Source: Nectonema munidae
Taxonomy: Eukaryota; Nematomorpha; Nectonematoida; Nectonematidae
Direction: 5' to 3'
Assembly (NCBI GenBank): GCA_030549495.1
Contig: JAUIRK010000897.1
Span: forward strand, 269,001 to 333,000
DNA: 64,000 bases
Position numbers and translations under genes: made by a program. Below the pieces are notes generated by a model. That model was given only the letters and a program-made list of their open reading frames with translations, was not told the DNA's origin and made no database searches. Shown one piece after another: positions 1 through 12,440 of this stretch (positions are counted from its first letter, which is position 1; each line of letters opens with the position of its first letter).

Positions 1-341
1 TAAACATTTTGCTCAAATTTTTTTTGTTTAGAAATGTAACATATGTAAACTAGCTTTAACAATTCTAAATTTAATAAAGAAATAAAAGTGTATGTTTAAT
101 TATCGTATTTTTATTTAAACCTTATATTTTTGATCACTGATTAGCGAAAAGAAAGAAAAAAGCATGTATCCTTATAAGTAAATATAAAAGAGTCGGTAGT
201 GCGAGTGTTAAGGGACTTATAAATCTTAACGAAAAATAATTTTTTAAATTTATCAAAACCTTTTACCTTAGTTTTAACTAATATGTATGCTTTTTTATTT
301 TCCTTAAAATCCATTTCTTTAAAATAATTTTTATTGTTTTT

Positions 342-995
342 ATGAATTCCAAAGTAATAAATTTAACTGGTTATCCTAGATTTATTAGAGACACTTCAAT
401 TAATTTTTTTAATGTTTGTATTGAATGGGGTAAATTAAACGATGAAATTGTTGATACTTTAACATCAATTTATAATCTCGTTTTAAAAAATTTTCATGAA
501 TGTAAAAAATTTCCATTTTTGACAAACAAATCTTCAATTTTTTATCCCAATAATTTTCCTTCTGATTTATTGTTTATAAATGATAAGTTCTTCGAGTTAA
601 ACATGAAAATGAAAGAATTTGATAAATTTATTTTAAAGTTAAGAAAATATTTTAAAAGTTTACAAAGTTTATCTCAGCTAACTAAAACTTCAAAGGAAAA
701 TACTTCTAGTAAATCTGTTCTCAGTTCAAAATTTCTAATAAACACATGGAGTTTCAAAGATTTTCTGGTAGCCTTTTATGAAATTTTATCTGACTATGAA
801 AAAGATTATAGCCTTAAAGTTTTGTTCTTTGACTCCTTTAAAAGTTTTGTTTTTTCTTTGGATAATAGGAACTTGAATTTATTCGATTTAAATGACGCCT
901 TTTTAGTCTACACTTCCTTAATTCTATACGAACCATTCATCAAACCACAAACTAAAGTTTTAGTCCAAGCCTTATTAACAGAATTAAATTGTTAA
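342..995 (+). CDS. CINP: CINP-like protein (cyclin-dependent kinase 2-interacting protein)
   Basis: A 217-residue protein from one uninterrupted ATG-started frame, close to the roughly 212 residues of human CINP. From memory of the human protein, three blocks line up. An N-terminal helix has an IEWGKLND-like segment (human LKWETLND). A central segment has a TW followed by F..A...L..YEKDY (human HTWP...LLEMYRKEL). A C-terminal block has LYEPFIK and LVQALLTEL (human LHQPYVE and LESMLLE). CINP in vertebrates links CDK2/CDC7 and ATR-ATRIP signalling in the nucleus and is also reported in ribosome maturation. No zinc or catalytic motif is expected or seen. The stop is followed within 10 bases by AATAAA (1004-1009), a fitting poly(A) signal. 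Identity is low and the call rests on pattern and length, so it needs a profile search. It has no intron, unlike the vertebrate gene. Confidence 0.72.
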   Translation: MNSKVINLTGYPRFIRDTSINFFNVCIEWGKLNDEIVDTLTSIYNLVLKNFHECKKFPFLTNKSSIFYPNNFPSDLLFINDKFFELNMKMKEFDKFILKLRKYFKSLQSLSQLTKTSKENTSSKSVLSSKFLINTWSFKDFLVAFYEILSDYEKDYSLKVLFFDSFKSFVFSLDNRNLNLFDLNDAFLVYTSLILYEPFIKPQTKVLVQALLTELNC

Positions 996-1740
996 TTTAT
1001 TCAAATAAAATTTGCATTGATTTTTATAAATTTTTAGTTTTTGTGACAATAAAAAGAATGTAAAACTGTTTCAATGCAAAACTAAATTTACAGCAATTGT
1101 ATATGGTTAATACTACACATATAAGTACATCGATGCTTAAATCAAGGAACACATAATATATTTTTAGTTCAATAACCAAAAAATAAAAGAAGTTAACAAA
1201 ACGTTGAAAATGCAAGGAAAATTTTATATTTCGTACACACAGTGTTCATGATCATAAATGAAAAAATAAATCTGAAAATATGAAGTGTATTTAGTCGCGA
1301 CTGAGTATGTTCGAAATATAAATAAGCTTTTCCTCTATTTTATCTTTTTGTTAACTTTTTTATATTAAATTTATTAAAAAATGCAACTATCCTTTTTAGT
1401 TTTTTTTAGGAATTTATCTAAAAGACTTCTCACTAGGGGTGGGCAGTCGGAGTTACTGAATTTGAAAGGAGTCATAGTCGGAGTCAGCTGAATAACTGAC
1501 TTCTTTCACTCACTCTATGCCCTTAAATTTTTTTATAATACATGAGGCTCACCATACGTGCCGTTTTTTTAAATGTTTCATTTTTTATTATTACTATAAT
1601 AATAGCATAAAATTTTTTCATCATATATAATATATAATATAACATTCTAAAACCTCGATGGTTTTAACACAGGAGATAACCCCTCATAGTTTTCATTGAT
1701 TATTATAATCAATTGAATGTTACTACGTTATGCATTCAAC
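996..1740. other. Intergenic, no gene seen
   Basis: AT-rich sequence with short frames only. Around 1436-1500 there is a GGGGTGGGCAGTCGGAGT stretch with GGAGTC-type repeats. This resembles the ends of old hAT-type interspersed repeats, but no partner end could be matched. Confidence 0.4.
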
Positions 1741-3699
1741 CCTCAATAATCTGAAAGTCAGTAATCTGAAAAGTGCACTAACCGGATAAAAATTGTTGGT
1801 AACCATTATTTTCAATGCATGTCTTGTATTTATCTGGAACTTCACATTTCGGAATTTTTTTATAAATTTAAAAAAAATCAATTTATCTTTTTTAGAGTCT
1901 ATATTCTAGTCAAAAAACGCCACTTTATTTTGCTACCAAGATTTTTAATTTCAATTTTGCAACAAATATTACTAACTTTTTTAATGTATATATTCCTAAA
2001 ATATAATACAATACTAGTGCCGAATTTTAATCTTTGTGTTTTACTATATAATCAAAATTTTAGATTATAAGAGAAGGTTAGTTTTCTCGCTTAGAAAATC
2101 GCGTATACTATGTCATATGAAAATTAAAAAAAATCTTCCTATTCCAACGGAAGACTTTATCGTTTTAAAAAGAGAAACAATCTTTAAAAATGTATTATTC
2201 ACTGAGAAGCTAATAATGTAAACTTATCTGATTTACAAATTATTAAAAAAATAAATTCGCAAAGTTTTGCAGCAGTACAATTTATAGAATATATACCATA
2301 TTGACGAAATAGTCTTTTATAAATTTGGTCCAAATTATACTTTAGCTTCTGTCGGGGATGGACCGAGAGGGGGGATAGGGGGATGCCTACCCCCCCCCCC
2401 CCCCCATCAGTAATCTATTCAAGAAAAATTAAGGTTGGAGTCAACCCTAAAATAGAAATCAAAATTGATGAAGTCATTGATCGATTTTCAAAGCAAAAAG
2501 AAAGAAGAAAAGACTTTGTAATATAATTTTAATCATTTATTTTACATACGTTTTCAAATTTCTTCCCTAATAAAATGTGTAAAATTTTCAACAGTTGTTG
2601 GCAAGTATAAAAAACCAAGATGCATGGTTAATCATATGATCCAGAAATTCATGTTCGTTACCGTTTTAGCTCGACGTCTTTGTTTTTCACATGGCATTAT
2701 GAAATAAACAAAACCATGATAAAGAAGCAGAAAACGACTATACTTTTAGTAAATTATCACAAATTCAATACAACATTTTCAAATATAAAGCTATTTTACC
2801 TTCCACCAAATACAACAAGTCACATTCAACTTTTAGACTCTGGAATTATACGTAATTTCAAGTTCTATCATCGACAAAATTTAGTGAGACACTTTTTGCT
2901 TGTGTTGAAAAAAAATCAAGCTCAAGAAATACATTTGAGAGAATGCATTAGAATGATTAAACTGGCCTAGGACAAACTTTCTACAAATACTATAATATCA
3001 TTTTTTAAACATATAAATATTATTCCTCAATTAGATTCAAATGTTTCTCAACATAATAATATTAATCAAAATTCCTTAATAGAGTTATTTCAAACAATTG
3101 TGCAACTTCAAGGTCCTTCAAATTTACAAGAACCTATTGATTATGTTGATATAGATACTGGATATTCTGCTGTATACACTTATACTGAAGGAGATGTTTT
3201 GAATATAGTTGCTGATTGTACTGAAGACGAATCAGAAAATAAAGAAAAACTTAGCAAAAATATAAATGAAAGTGAAGCTTTATTATCACTCGATGCACTC
3301 ATAAACTATTTTGAACAACAAATTAGTTTCAAAACAGAAAACGATGAAAATCAAAAAGTTTCAAAAGAATTAGAGCTCACAAAAGATTTAATTTTTGAAA
3401 GAAGTTAAAGAACTTATAACAAAAAAATTGAAGATTACTTCAGAAAAAATTGGTTTTAATTTACTAATAAACTAAAATTTTTGTTTATAATTTATTTTGC
3501 GAGTTTTATTTCTTTTGCTGAATAATTAATTTTGCCAAAATTATTTATTTAAAAATAAAAAAACTTTAATAAATTTAGTTTTGGAAACTTTTGAAAACTC
3601 TATTTCTGACAAGTTTTAAAATTTACCATAAATTATAAACTCAATTCATTTATCCAGAAACTCCATGATCCAGGCCATAAGTATTCGGATTATTGAGTA
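1741..3699 (+). mobile_element. Tigger/pogo DNA transposon A, decayed
   Basis: Inverted ends: CTCAATAATCTGAA at 1742 matches the reverse complement of TTCGGATTATTGAG ending at 3697, and both continue to a GGATAAA motif about 45 bases inside. The transposase remnant runs from about 2560 to 3410 on the + strand. VGKYKKPRCM near 2608, LPPNTTSHIQLLDSGII (about 2800-2850, frame 2680-2970) and a trailing acidic region (3100-3408) are the usual order of a pogo-type DDE transposase. The first acidic residue of the LLVDN motif is lost (LLVNYHKF), while the last D (LLDSGII) is kept. No CENP-B-like DNA-binding domain could be read. The reading frame is broken several times. A TA follows the right end but no clean TA duplication is seen on the left. 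A C-run lies at about 2390-2405. Confidence 0.75.
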
Positions 3700-4679
3700 T
3701 TTAGTGACAAGACTTGTGGATTTGTCGCGAGATGTTTGGATTTTCTTAAATTTTCTGCCGGGCTTTTTTGCTTCCAAAACATGTGCTTTTAAATAGATAC
3801 ATTCTGATTTGCAAAATGTTATCTTTCTTAAATAAAAAAAATGAATTATGAATGTGACAAAGTTTTATCTAAATCTTAAAAATCTAAAGTTATTTCATCA
3901 GAAAAAATAGATTGAAAGCATATTTAGCATAAAAATCTATAAAAAAAAATGTTGGTATTTTTTCTTTACATATGCATGAAATTTATTTTATTAAAAATTA
4001 TAAAGTTATTTACAACATATATAAGTTTGTTTTGAATTTACCTTCAAGTAAACTTTCTTTTGAAAATTTTCGTTTTTTTGCTGGCATTTGTTGAATGTGC
4101 CGTTTTCCTCATAAAAAAGTATGATCAGACTATACGTAATGTATTAATAACAATTATTACGGAGAACATGTGATATAACAAGCATTTTTTATAATAAAAT
4201 TATGTTCTTGCTATATATCATATACACTTTAATTATTTCAACAGGAATTATAAACTCTAATTTTTTTTCCATGTATCTGTATTTATTATATTCACATACT
4301 ACTCCTTTTAACATCTTGTACTTTTTACTCACTCGCTTCATTTCCTTGCCGAAACTTGTTTTGCTTTAACCTCCGGCTGTTCATTCACACGCCTCTTTAT
4401 TCTCTACTCTCGCAACTTAATCCTCTTCACTTTTTTAGTTATAAACGATGTAAGAAATACTCAATTTATTTTCAAGTGCGTTATTGAAAGAAATGATGTC
4501 AAAATAGCGTTAAATTTCGATTTATATTACTTATAAGTAGGGCCTACATAAGTTGCCCCATAAATCCTTCAAAAATTAACATAATGACTTTAAAAGGTTG
4601 GATTTATTTGCAAAAAAAAACTTCTTTTTTTCATATGTTATGATTTCCTTTTTATTATTTTGTTTCTCATACCACATAC
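3700..4679. other. Intergenic, nothing recognised
   Basis: AT-rich, no frame with coding character and no repeat pair I could match. Confidence 0.4.
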
Positions 4680-5425
4680 CAGGGTTTCGGACCCAGAAAA
4701 AAATTGTCCTGTTCCGGCTCTGGAGCAGAAATATTTTAATTTTTAATCTCCAGCTCCTTCAACTTTTTTAATCATTAATGAAAAAATGATTGTGGCTATA
4801 CTACGTATATAACATTCAGAAAAGCTAGATTATATAACTATCTAATTGTTTTATATGCTTACAATTGATAAAGATGATCTAAGCTTTAATTTCTTAATCT
4901 TTTAACTTCACGAGTTTAAATATTTATAACCAAAAAATGGATTTAAATAATATGAATATTTGAGTTATGTGAATTCGACTTATAGTTATAATAAGGGTCT
5001 CTACTGCATAATATTAACTTTTACAAACTAAAAACATTAAAAATTGCTTTGACAATCTTCAAGCTTTTTATAATTTACTGTAAGTAAGAAAAAAGAATGA
5101 AGTTTAAATTTCCTTCATCTATAAAAGGTATGCGTTGTTTAAAGTGATTAAAAAATCAGTGCTTATGATTCTACACGAGGCGTAACGTTCATAAAAGAGA
5201 GAACATATGCCGAATACTACTAGCTTTATATTATATACACATTGACAGAGAAAACCATCTTGAATATAAATACTGGATAATTGAAATCATATCTACTCAA
5301 GCCTTTCGATAAAGGAAGACAAAGAAGCCGAACCCCCTCTATGAAACTCCCTTGAGATTTAAAAATGTATAAGTTCTACCCAGTCCAGCTCTCTAAGAAA
5401 GCTTCCCTTTCGGGCTTGAAACCTG
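4680..5425. mobile_element. Possible non-autonomous DNA element
   Basis: The left end CAGGGTTTCGGACCC at 4680 resembles the reverse complement of the right end at 5408-5425 (CAGGTTTCAAGCCCG). The flanking bases do not give a convincing 8-bp duplication. GGCTCTGGAGCAG and CTCCAGCTCC motifs inside resemble hAT-type repeats. No coding remains are visible. Confidence 0.35.
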
Positions 5426-6037
5426 TATTTACTTCTAATTTCTAGATATATAATATTGATATACATATATTTCAACTAACGTATTATAAGAAAACTATTC
5501 TGAAATATTACAGATGCAGAAAATAGTTCTATTAATATACATATCTACGTAATATATGTTGACAATTATTAAGGTAGGTATTGAATGTAATACAGTGTGT
5601 TGTAAATAAGTAATACATTCATTTTAATTATTTATATACCTTATATATTCACTATTTTTATTAGTGCTTATTTTATTTATATAAATAATTTATGATAAAG
5701 GTATTGCTTTTTATCATTTTTATCTGACAAAAGCATAAGTCTAAAGTTTGATGTATTCTTATTTCAAAACCCCCATTTTCGAACATATAAAAAATGAAAA
5801 ATTAAGAAATTAAATATATTAAAAATTGTATTAGGCATCCTACTAATATTGGATACATCTAATAAAATAATTACACTTTTCAATAAATAGACTGATATGG
5901 ACTAGTTGATTGAAGAGTTGGATCAGAAACTAGAAATCTTTCTTTCGATTTTTTGTTGATGACAATTTGTTTATACCTAGGCATTGGAGTGTATTAAGGC
6001 TTCGTTAATGAAAACACACCTATGATACTCCACCAAT

Positions 6038-6176
6038 CAGGGGCGTAGGCAGTGGGTGGGGGGGGGGGGGGGGGCAAAGCCCCTAACTAGTTTCACTGCC
6101 TCCAAACTTTAGCCCCCCCCCCTCCCCGCCAACTCCTTTCTGCCCCTCCAACTTCGAATTTTTGGCTACGCGACTG
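6038..6176. mobile_element. Small hAT-like MITE
   Basis: 139 bp with inverted ends CAGGGGCGTAGGCA and CAGTCGCGTAGCCA (the second read on the other strand; 11 of 14 match). It is flanked by ccaccaat and ttaccaac, a plausible but diverged 8-bp duplication. The inside is a G-run (about 6059-6074) and a C-run (about 6114-6122). No coding capacity. Confidence 0.6.
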
Positions 6177-6398
6177 TTACCAACTTACCCTTACACTCGT
6201 CAGTAAATATTTTATAATTAATAATAAATTGAAAGATCAAATATTCTTAGATATTTATATTCACATTAATTTCATTTTGAAGCTTTAAGAGATGAAAATG
6301 TGAATAAAGTATAGGAAAAATCGAAATAGTTCAGATTATATTTTTGTAAATGGAAAGAACTTATCAGTATATAAAAGGAATTAAAAAATTGTTTTATA

Positions 6399-8334
6399 CA
6401 GTAAAATCTGTGAAAACCGGATTACCTTGGGACCAAATAAAAAATCCGGTTTTCACAAAACACCGGTTTAGAGTGACATTTTTTTATCTTTGCTTTTTAT
6501 CTTTCTTATTTAAAGTATATTCCGTGAGTTATACAACAAAATTAAGTAATATAAATTAAAATATTTAGTTAAGGCTTAAAAATTCATTTATGGAAACTTT
6601 ATTTAAATTTTTTTATGATGCTTAAGTTCTATTAGTTTTTGGTAAAGAAATAGTTTTTGATAGAACTCTGTTTAAAACCAATGCACTTTTTAGCAATGGC
6701 CAAGTTATTTTTGTTGATAAGTATTTGAATTTCAGACAGCATTTCTGCATCTTTTTTTGATGCAAACAAGATTAGTTGTTCAAGCATATCACGAACATCG
6801 GTACGAGACAATTGATTTACCAGTTGTTCTTCGGTTTCTTCTCAATCGCTTTCGCCGTTAGAAATCACTTCTTGCATATGCTCTTTGACTAGAACTGTTT
6901 CAAAATCAGAAGGGTCTTCAGTATAGAATTTTTTTGTCGATATCAATGTAATCGTCAGCTGTGACAGCTGACTCAGAAATACAAGGAACGAGATCTGCTA
7001 AAGAAACTATCTATATTGTCAGAAAACGTAGGCATCACAAAACCACTGTGTTTGAAACATTTTGTAATTGTAGCAATTTTTACATTTTGCCAAGCCAAAT
7101 CAACACATCTGATAGCATCAAAAATAGTAATAGATTTTGTCAATTCAACAGCGCTCAAACTTTTATCCATTTTAGCCAATAAATTTGTCATGAGCATTTT
7201 TCGATAACACGTTTTAAACGATCTTATTATGCCTAAATTGAGTGGCTGAACAAAACTTGTGTTTGATGGAAATTTTTTTAAACAAATGTTGCTAAGCTCT
7301 ACATCAGGTGAATGTGATGTAGCATTATCCAAAAAATGTAAAAATTTTCGTTTTTCACTCATCATTTTTAACTTCCAATATCCAAGTTGAAAATATTTTT
7401 GATGTCATCCAAGCTTTGCAGTTGGAAAAATAAATCACTGGCAAGTCGTTAATTTTGATATATTTAAAACAACGTGGCTTCTTTGATTTACCAATTGCCA
7501 ATGGTTTCAGTTTCTCACCAGACGCACTACAGGCAAACATAATAGTTAAACGTTATTTGAAAATTTTTACTCCATTTTTTTGAATGATATTTAGCAGCCA
7601 AAGTTTTTTCAGGTTAGGGTTGTCTCATCGCAATTAAATTACTCAAATCATAACCATTAATTATGCCATCTAAACGAGAAAACCAATCATTGACTACTGC
7701 ACTATCAACGCTGGCTTTTTCATCACAAATTGCATACGACTTGATAGAGTATCGAGATTTCCAAGAAGTCACCCATCCAGAAGAAGCGTTGAAATCAGAA
7801 TTGCCTAAAACAGCAGCAAATTCGGTTGCTTTCGATTGAATAATTAGGCCAGAAAGTGGAAAGTCTTTTGCTCTTGCTCGTTGAAACCATTCCTACGTTA
7901 ATTTGTCCAACTTATCAAATTCGTAAAGGCTATCGAAGCGTTTTTTGCTCACAGAAGCATTGTTTTGATACTGTTGTAGATAAACATCAGCTTTTTTTAA
8001 ATGTCAGATTAGACTCAAGATCAAGCTCACGGCGAGTACCCTTTTTTTAGGTGTATTCATCTTGAAATAAAAAGAATTAATTTGTGTAAATTAATTTAAA
8101 AAATATTGATTATATCTAAAAAAAATTTCATAAAAATTTTGGAGTTTATAAAAAATATAAAAATAAATGTAAATAATGTACTTTATTTTACAAGACCGGT
8201 TTTGAGAAAAAAAAAGCCGGTATACAAGGAATAAATTATCATGGTCTTAATAAAAAAAATTTTGGACTTATTAAATTGTTCGATTTAGACAAAAATCCAG
8301 TTTTATCAAAGGCCGGTATATGGAGATTACCAGG
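6399..8334 (-). mobile_element. Tigger/pogo DNA transposon B with decayed transposase
   Basis: It starts CAGTAAAATCTGTG after TA (6397-6398) and ends before TA (8335-8336), giving a TA duplication. Both ends carry ACCGG-type subterminal motifs. The transposase lies on the minus strand from about 8060 down to about 6915. An N-terminal start (MNTPKK...) is followed by a CENP-B-type DNA-binding stretch (WFQRARAKDFPLSG, then SSGWVTSWKSRYSI). GKSKKPRCFKY (7355-7540) and a C-terminal catalytic block (6973-7365) containing FLDNATSHSPD and FPSNTSFVQPLNLGII follow. In the last motif the expected catalytic D of QPLDQGII is N. Several frameshifts and stops separate these parts, so the copy is dead. Rather diverged from copy C, so a separate family. 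Confidence 0.88.
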
Positions 8335-9065
8335 TACTTGCTTTAAAATTTTACTTATTACATTTTTACAAAATCTAGATTACTTAGAAAAAATGGAGTT
8401 GACCTATTAATAAAAATTGACTTATGTTGACCTAATAACCTGGACTTCTTTTACAGAAACTTTATAAAATAAGACAATTTACTCGTTTTAGAATAAATGG
8501 TACTATTAGACATAATAATTTCACTTTATTGACTTTTAACTTCCTTACTTATAAGAAATGAAGCCCTCATCAATCTATCAAAGAGATAGAGTTATAAGCT
8601 GTTGAAATGTAAAGAAAATGGATATTACAAAATAAAAAATTTCTTGTTGAGACATGGAAAGAAAAACTATGCCTAACGTTGGGATAGTCTTAACTTCATT
8701 CTGAACTTTACGGAAAGTTCCGTTTTTCGAGGTTTTGTGAAAATTTAGACACGGCTTTATGTGAAGATATCCTAAGGCCTATTCAAATGTTAATATATAA
8801 AGGAAATTTGGAACAATAAAATTTTCCTCTGGAAAATACTGAGGATCCAATAAATAAATGTTGCAATATTTTAGGAGATTATAGTGAATGTGTAATAAAA
8901 ATTCCACATTAAATTGCAAGTTAACGGGTTTAATTTTACAAGTACGAGTTTTCTTTAAAGATTTAAAAAGTTAGTTAAGATTTATTAATAAAATAAGTAG
9001 GTAATTGATACGCTAATAGGTTGGATTCATATATCATAAATGAAAATATACTTTATTTGGAAATA
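8335..9065. other. Intergenic, nothing recognised
   Basis: AT-rich; no coding frame and no matched repeat. Confidence 0.4.
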
Positions 9066-9264
9066 ATAAGAAAATAAGTAAAACTTTTATTCAAACAAAT
9101 TGAAAACTTTATTAATTTTCGATCATTCTGGTCTTCTTGGGATAAATAAATAAATCGTTAAGTTAATTATTATTAAAGATTCTTTATTTATCTGGAGAAG
9201 AACGTAGCGGTGGAAAATTAATAAAGTTTTCAACTTGTTTGATTAAAAGTTTTACTTATTTTAC
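9066..9264. repeat. Long imperfect palindrome (foldback element)
   Basis: The left arm (about 9066-9128, AAATAAGTAAAACTTTTATT onward) matches the reverse complement of the right arm (about 9207-9264) almost base for base. The middle (CTTCTTGGGATAAATAAA against TTTATTTATCTGGAGAAG) also pairs. The RNA of either strand would fold into one hairpin of nearly 200 nt. No protein can be read. It may be a foldback MITE, or a source of small RNA. Confidence 0.7.
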
Positions 9265-9754
9265 TATTATATCCTTCAACTTTTATTCATGAGGTCTCAG
9301 CAACACTTTCTTTACATTTATACTTTATTCGTATATATATTTGTTGGCATAATTCAATACACATCTTAAAATAAATTTCCAAATTCATTTTTGATTTTCG
9401 GAAGTTTTGGTTTCGGACCTTTTGTTTTCTAACGTTTTGGTTTTCGACGTTTTGACCAGTAACCTTGAAGACCTTTAGGGAAAGGAATCCTTGGTTCAGT
9501 ATTAGGTGCTCTAAGGTTAATAATGTCTGTATTCTAAAGGCCTCATAGAAAGGCTTGGACTCATTGATAATACAATCAGACCTCGTTTATCCGATAAAAT
9601 ATTGACTGTAATCCCAACGCTTTTCGTCCCCATTATTCTGACATTTACTCTCCGATACATTGTCTTCAGCAAACTAGTTGCTCTCACGCTTCTTTGTATA
9701 ATTTGTTAATCTGACAGACCAATCATGTGATCGTACTTTTTATGCCACACCTAC
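9265..9754. other. Intergenic, GTTTTGG-rich stretch
   Basis: Between about 9405 and 9470 short GTTTTGG/TTTCGGAC-like units recur. A similar stretch is seen near 12710-12775. No gene is seen. Confidence 0.35.
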
Positions 9755-9758
9755 TTAA

Positions 9759-12440
9759 CCCTTATATTACCACATAGTTGAGAAAAAGTGTATATGAATT
9801 ATGCCACTGTTGCGAAAACGCAACACAACGTTTAAACTAGATTTTTGTTAGCCAAACATTATTCACATTACAATATTTCATCATATAGTTAAAATTTTAA
9901 CAATTGAAGTAATAACTATAACTTTTGCTTTTCTTGAGTTTTTACGGGAAAAATATAATCTATGTCAATAAAAACTTTACATTAAAGGAATAAAAGACCC
10001 AAACTTTTTTTTTTCTAAAAATAAAATGATAAAAACTTTCATTTTCAAAGTATAAATTTTTCCTGGATAACGAACCAAATTTTGAATAAATGTAAACTTT
10101 AAATCATTTTTCACATTTTTTTCTCTTCAAAATTGATGATTTTTTCGACTGTTTCGTATACGCAACACTGGACATTAGTGTGCACAGCAAACACTCTCTG
10201 ATAACTTATTTTTTGATGACATCATTAACTCTCTGTAAAAACAAAGCTTCATGATAGATCGATTTGTTTTAACTTATGAACTATGAGTGGCACATATATT
10301 CAGCTCATATACGTGTAACTAAGGGACTTGATGCGTTTGGAAAATGACGTGTATAATTCTAACTCGTAGTATGATTTGCAGAGTTTGTGCTTTGAAAAGA
10401 AGTACATTACACGTCATCATATGGCATATATTGGTAATTACATTATAGCTTATCAAAACTTAAACTGAAAAAAGTTTTTTGACATTTCAATTGTCACACA
10501 TCAATATATGAGTCGTGACGTTTTTGACATTTTTCGGGTACATATGTATATATACTCAAGTTTTGCATTTCAAGTTCATTCAATTAAAATTTTTACTCGT
10601 TTTATGAGTTTGGAATAGCTTTCTGCTTTTATCTTTTTTTCTGTTTTGTCCCTTAAATTTTGTGAACTTCTAAAATATATAAAGTTGTTTCTACACTGTG
10701 ATTGACAAGACTTCTCTAATTTTGATGGAAAAAAGATATAATATTGAGTTAAACGATGCTATTGATTTAGTTATTAACTCTGATCATAAAGCTTTTTTTT
10801 ATATAACACCGCCTCAAAATGACTAAAAATTTTGAAACCGATGAAGATTCTGCAAATGATGAGAGCGATGAGGAAAATGATGTTTCGAACTTCTCTCGTA
10901 ACATGCTTGAAAGTGAAGCAGAGGTTGTTTTTTACCATGTTGCAGAGGAAAATTTTAGTTCTGATGAAGTTAGTGATTGTAATTCAGAAGAATGGGTAGA
11001 TGGAGAACTGTTAAACTTAAAGCTGCTTCAAAAACATGATTCTGATCAAGAAGCAAATCCAACTTATACATTTAGTTCACCTTCAGAAGTGTATGATTTA
11101 TTTTTTTTCAATGACGAAATTTTGGATAAAATAGTGAAGTTTTCCACAATATATGCAACATTTAAAAATAGTAATTTTTCTACTAGTGTTGAATAGTTAA
11201 AAGTTTTTTTTTCAATCATAATTTTATGTGGTTGCGTTAAATGCCGAAAAAGATCCATGTATTGGGAAAGTAGTAGTGACACTCACAATCAAGCCATTTG
11301 TAAGACTATTTCTCGTAATAGATTTTCAGAAATTTTAAAATACGTTTATTTTTGCGATAGGACAAACTTGACGCAAATGTATGAAGAAAGTAGGGATAAA
11401 GTTTCAAAAATAAGGCCAATTGTTGAAGATATCAAATACTATTTTAAAAAACATTGTCCATTTTTTAAACGATTTGATATTGATGAAAGCATGGTGCCGT
11501 ACTACGGAGGTTATGGGTCCGGGATAAAGCAGGCCATTCGTAATAAACCCATAAAATTTGGTTATAAAGTTTTTTGCTTAAATTCAGACTCGGGCTATTT
11601 GAAAAATTTCGAAATATACCAAGGTAAAAGCGGAACGCAAAGTTTTTACTCAAAAGATTTTGGTGTTAGCGCTGGTGTAGTTTTAAGTCTTATAGACGAA
11701 AAATGCAAATACAAACATCTTTTTACTGATAACTACTTTACATCAATAAAGCTGATAAAAGAGCTTACAAAACGAAAAATATTATTTACTGGCGTTATAA
11801 GGAAAAATCGATTAAGAAATTGTAAGTTTCAAAGAAAATTATTAGAAAGAGGTTCTTATGATGTTAAAGTTAATGCTGGTTCAAAAATATCTGTAGTTTC
11901 ATGGAAAGACAATGCAATTGTTAATGTTGCTTCTAATGTAACAAGTGTTTTTCCAATGAAAAAAGCTGAAAGGTGGTGCGTTTCTTCAAAAAAAAAATAA
12001 ATGTAAATATTCCAAATTCTGTGCATTTATATAATCAAAAGATGGGCTTTACTGATTCAATGAATTACATACTTTCACTGCACAGACCTGTAATTCGATC
12101 GAAAAAATGGCATTTTCCATTAATTATTTTTTTGATGCAAGCTTCGTTCCATAACGCATACATACTATACAAGATTAGCAGCAACAAAAAACTGTCTTCT
12201 GTAGAGTTCATAAGACAAGTTGTAATAGAAAATTTGCAAAAATATGGTCAAAGCAGAAGCACAAGAAAGTTTGGAGGCAAGCCAACAAGTAGAAGAGTTT
12301 CAGATGCAACAAGATATGATGATAATATTGGCCATATTGTAAAGAAAAGCTCTGTGTAAATCTCAAACGTGTTATACATGCTCCAAATGTGACGTAGCTC
12401 TCCATATCAAATGTTTTGATACTTTTCATAAAAAATAGTT
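9759..12440 (+). mobile_element. piggyBac-like DNA transposon (copy 1)
   Basis: The left end is TTAA (9755-9758) followed by CCCTTATATTACC, as expected for a TTAA-targeting piggyBac element. Palindromic GTTGCGAAAACGCAAC (9809-9824) and GTTTCGTATACGCAACAC (10151-10168) lie between the end and the transposase (10724-12437). I could not match a right inverted end, so the end given is the end of coding remains. The true end may lie in the AT-rich stretch up to 13490. Confidence 0.72.
10724..12437 (+). pseudogene. piggyBac-type transposase, broken in a few places
   Basis: The N-terminus (from ATG 10724, MEKRYNIELND) leads into an acidic stretch (TDEDSANDESDEEN) in another frame (10819-11196). The DDE_Tnp_1_7 domain follows at 11257-12000 with the diagnostic FDIDESMVPYYGGYGSG, IKFGYKVFCL and HLFTDNYFTS motifs, which carry the catalytic aspartates. 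The frame 11973-12359 continues the domain. A cysteine-rich tail (TRYDDNIGHI, then CYTCSKCDVALHIKCF) ends at about 12437 in yet another frame. I count about four frame changes (near 10790, 11196-11257, 11980-12000 and 12350). The catalytic residues survive. In cut-and-paste elements of this family the enzyme targets TTAA and excises precisely. Confidence 0.88.

Noticed and set aside
2380-2406. C-runs and similar homopolymers as CRISPR or telomere-like arrays
   Set aside because: No spaced direct repeats are present anywhere in the window; these are simple homopolymer runs at repeat ends.
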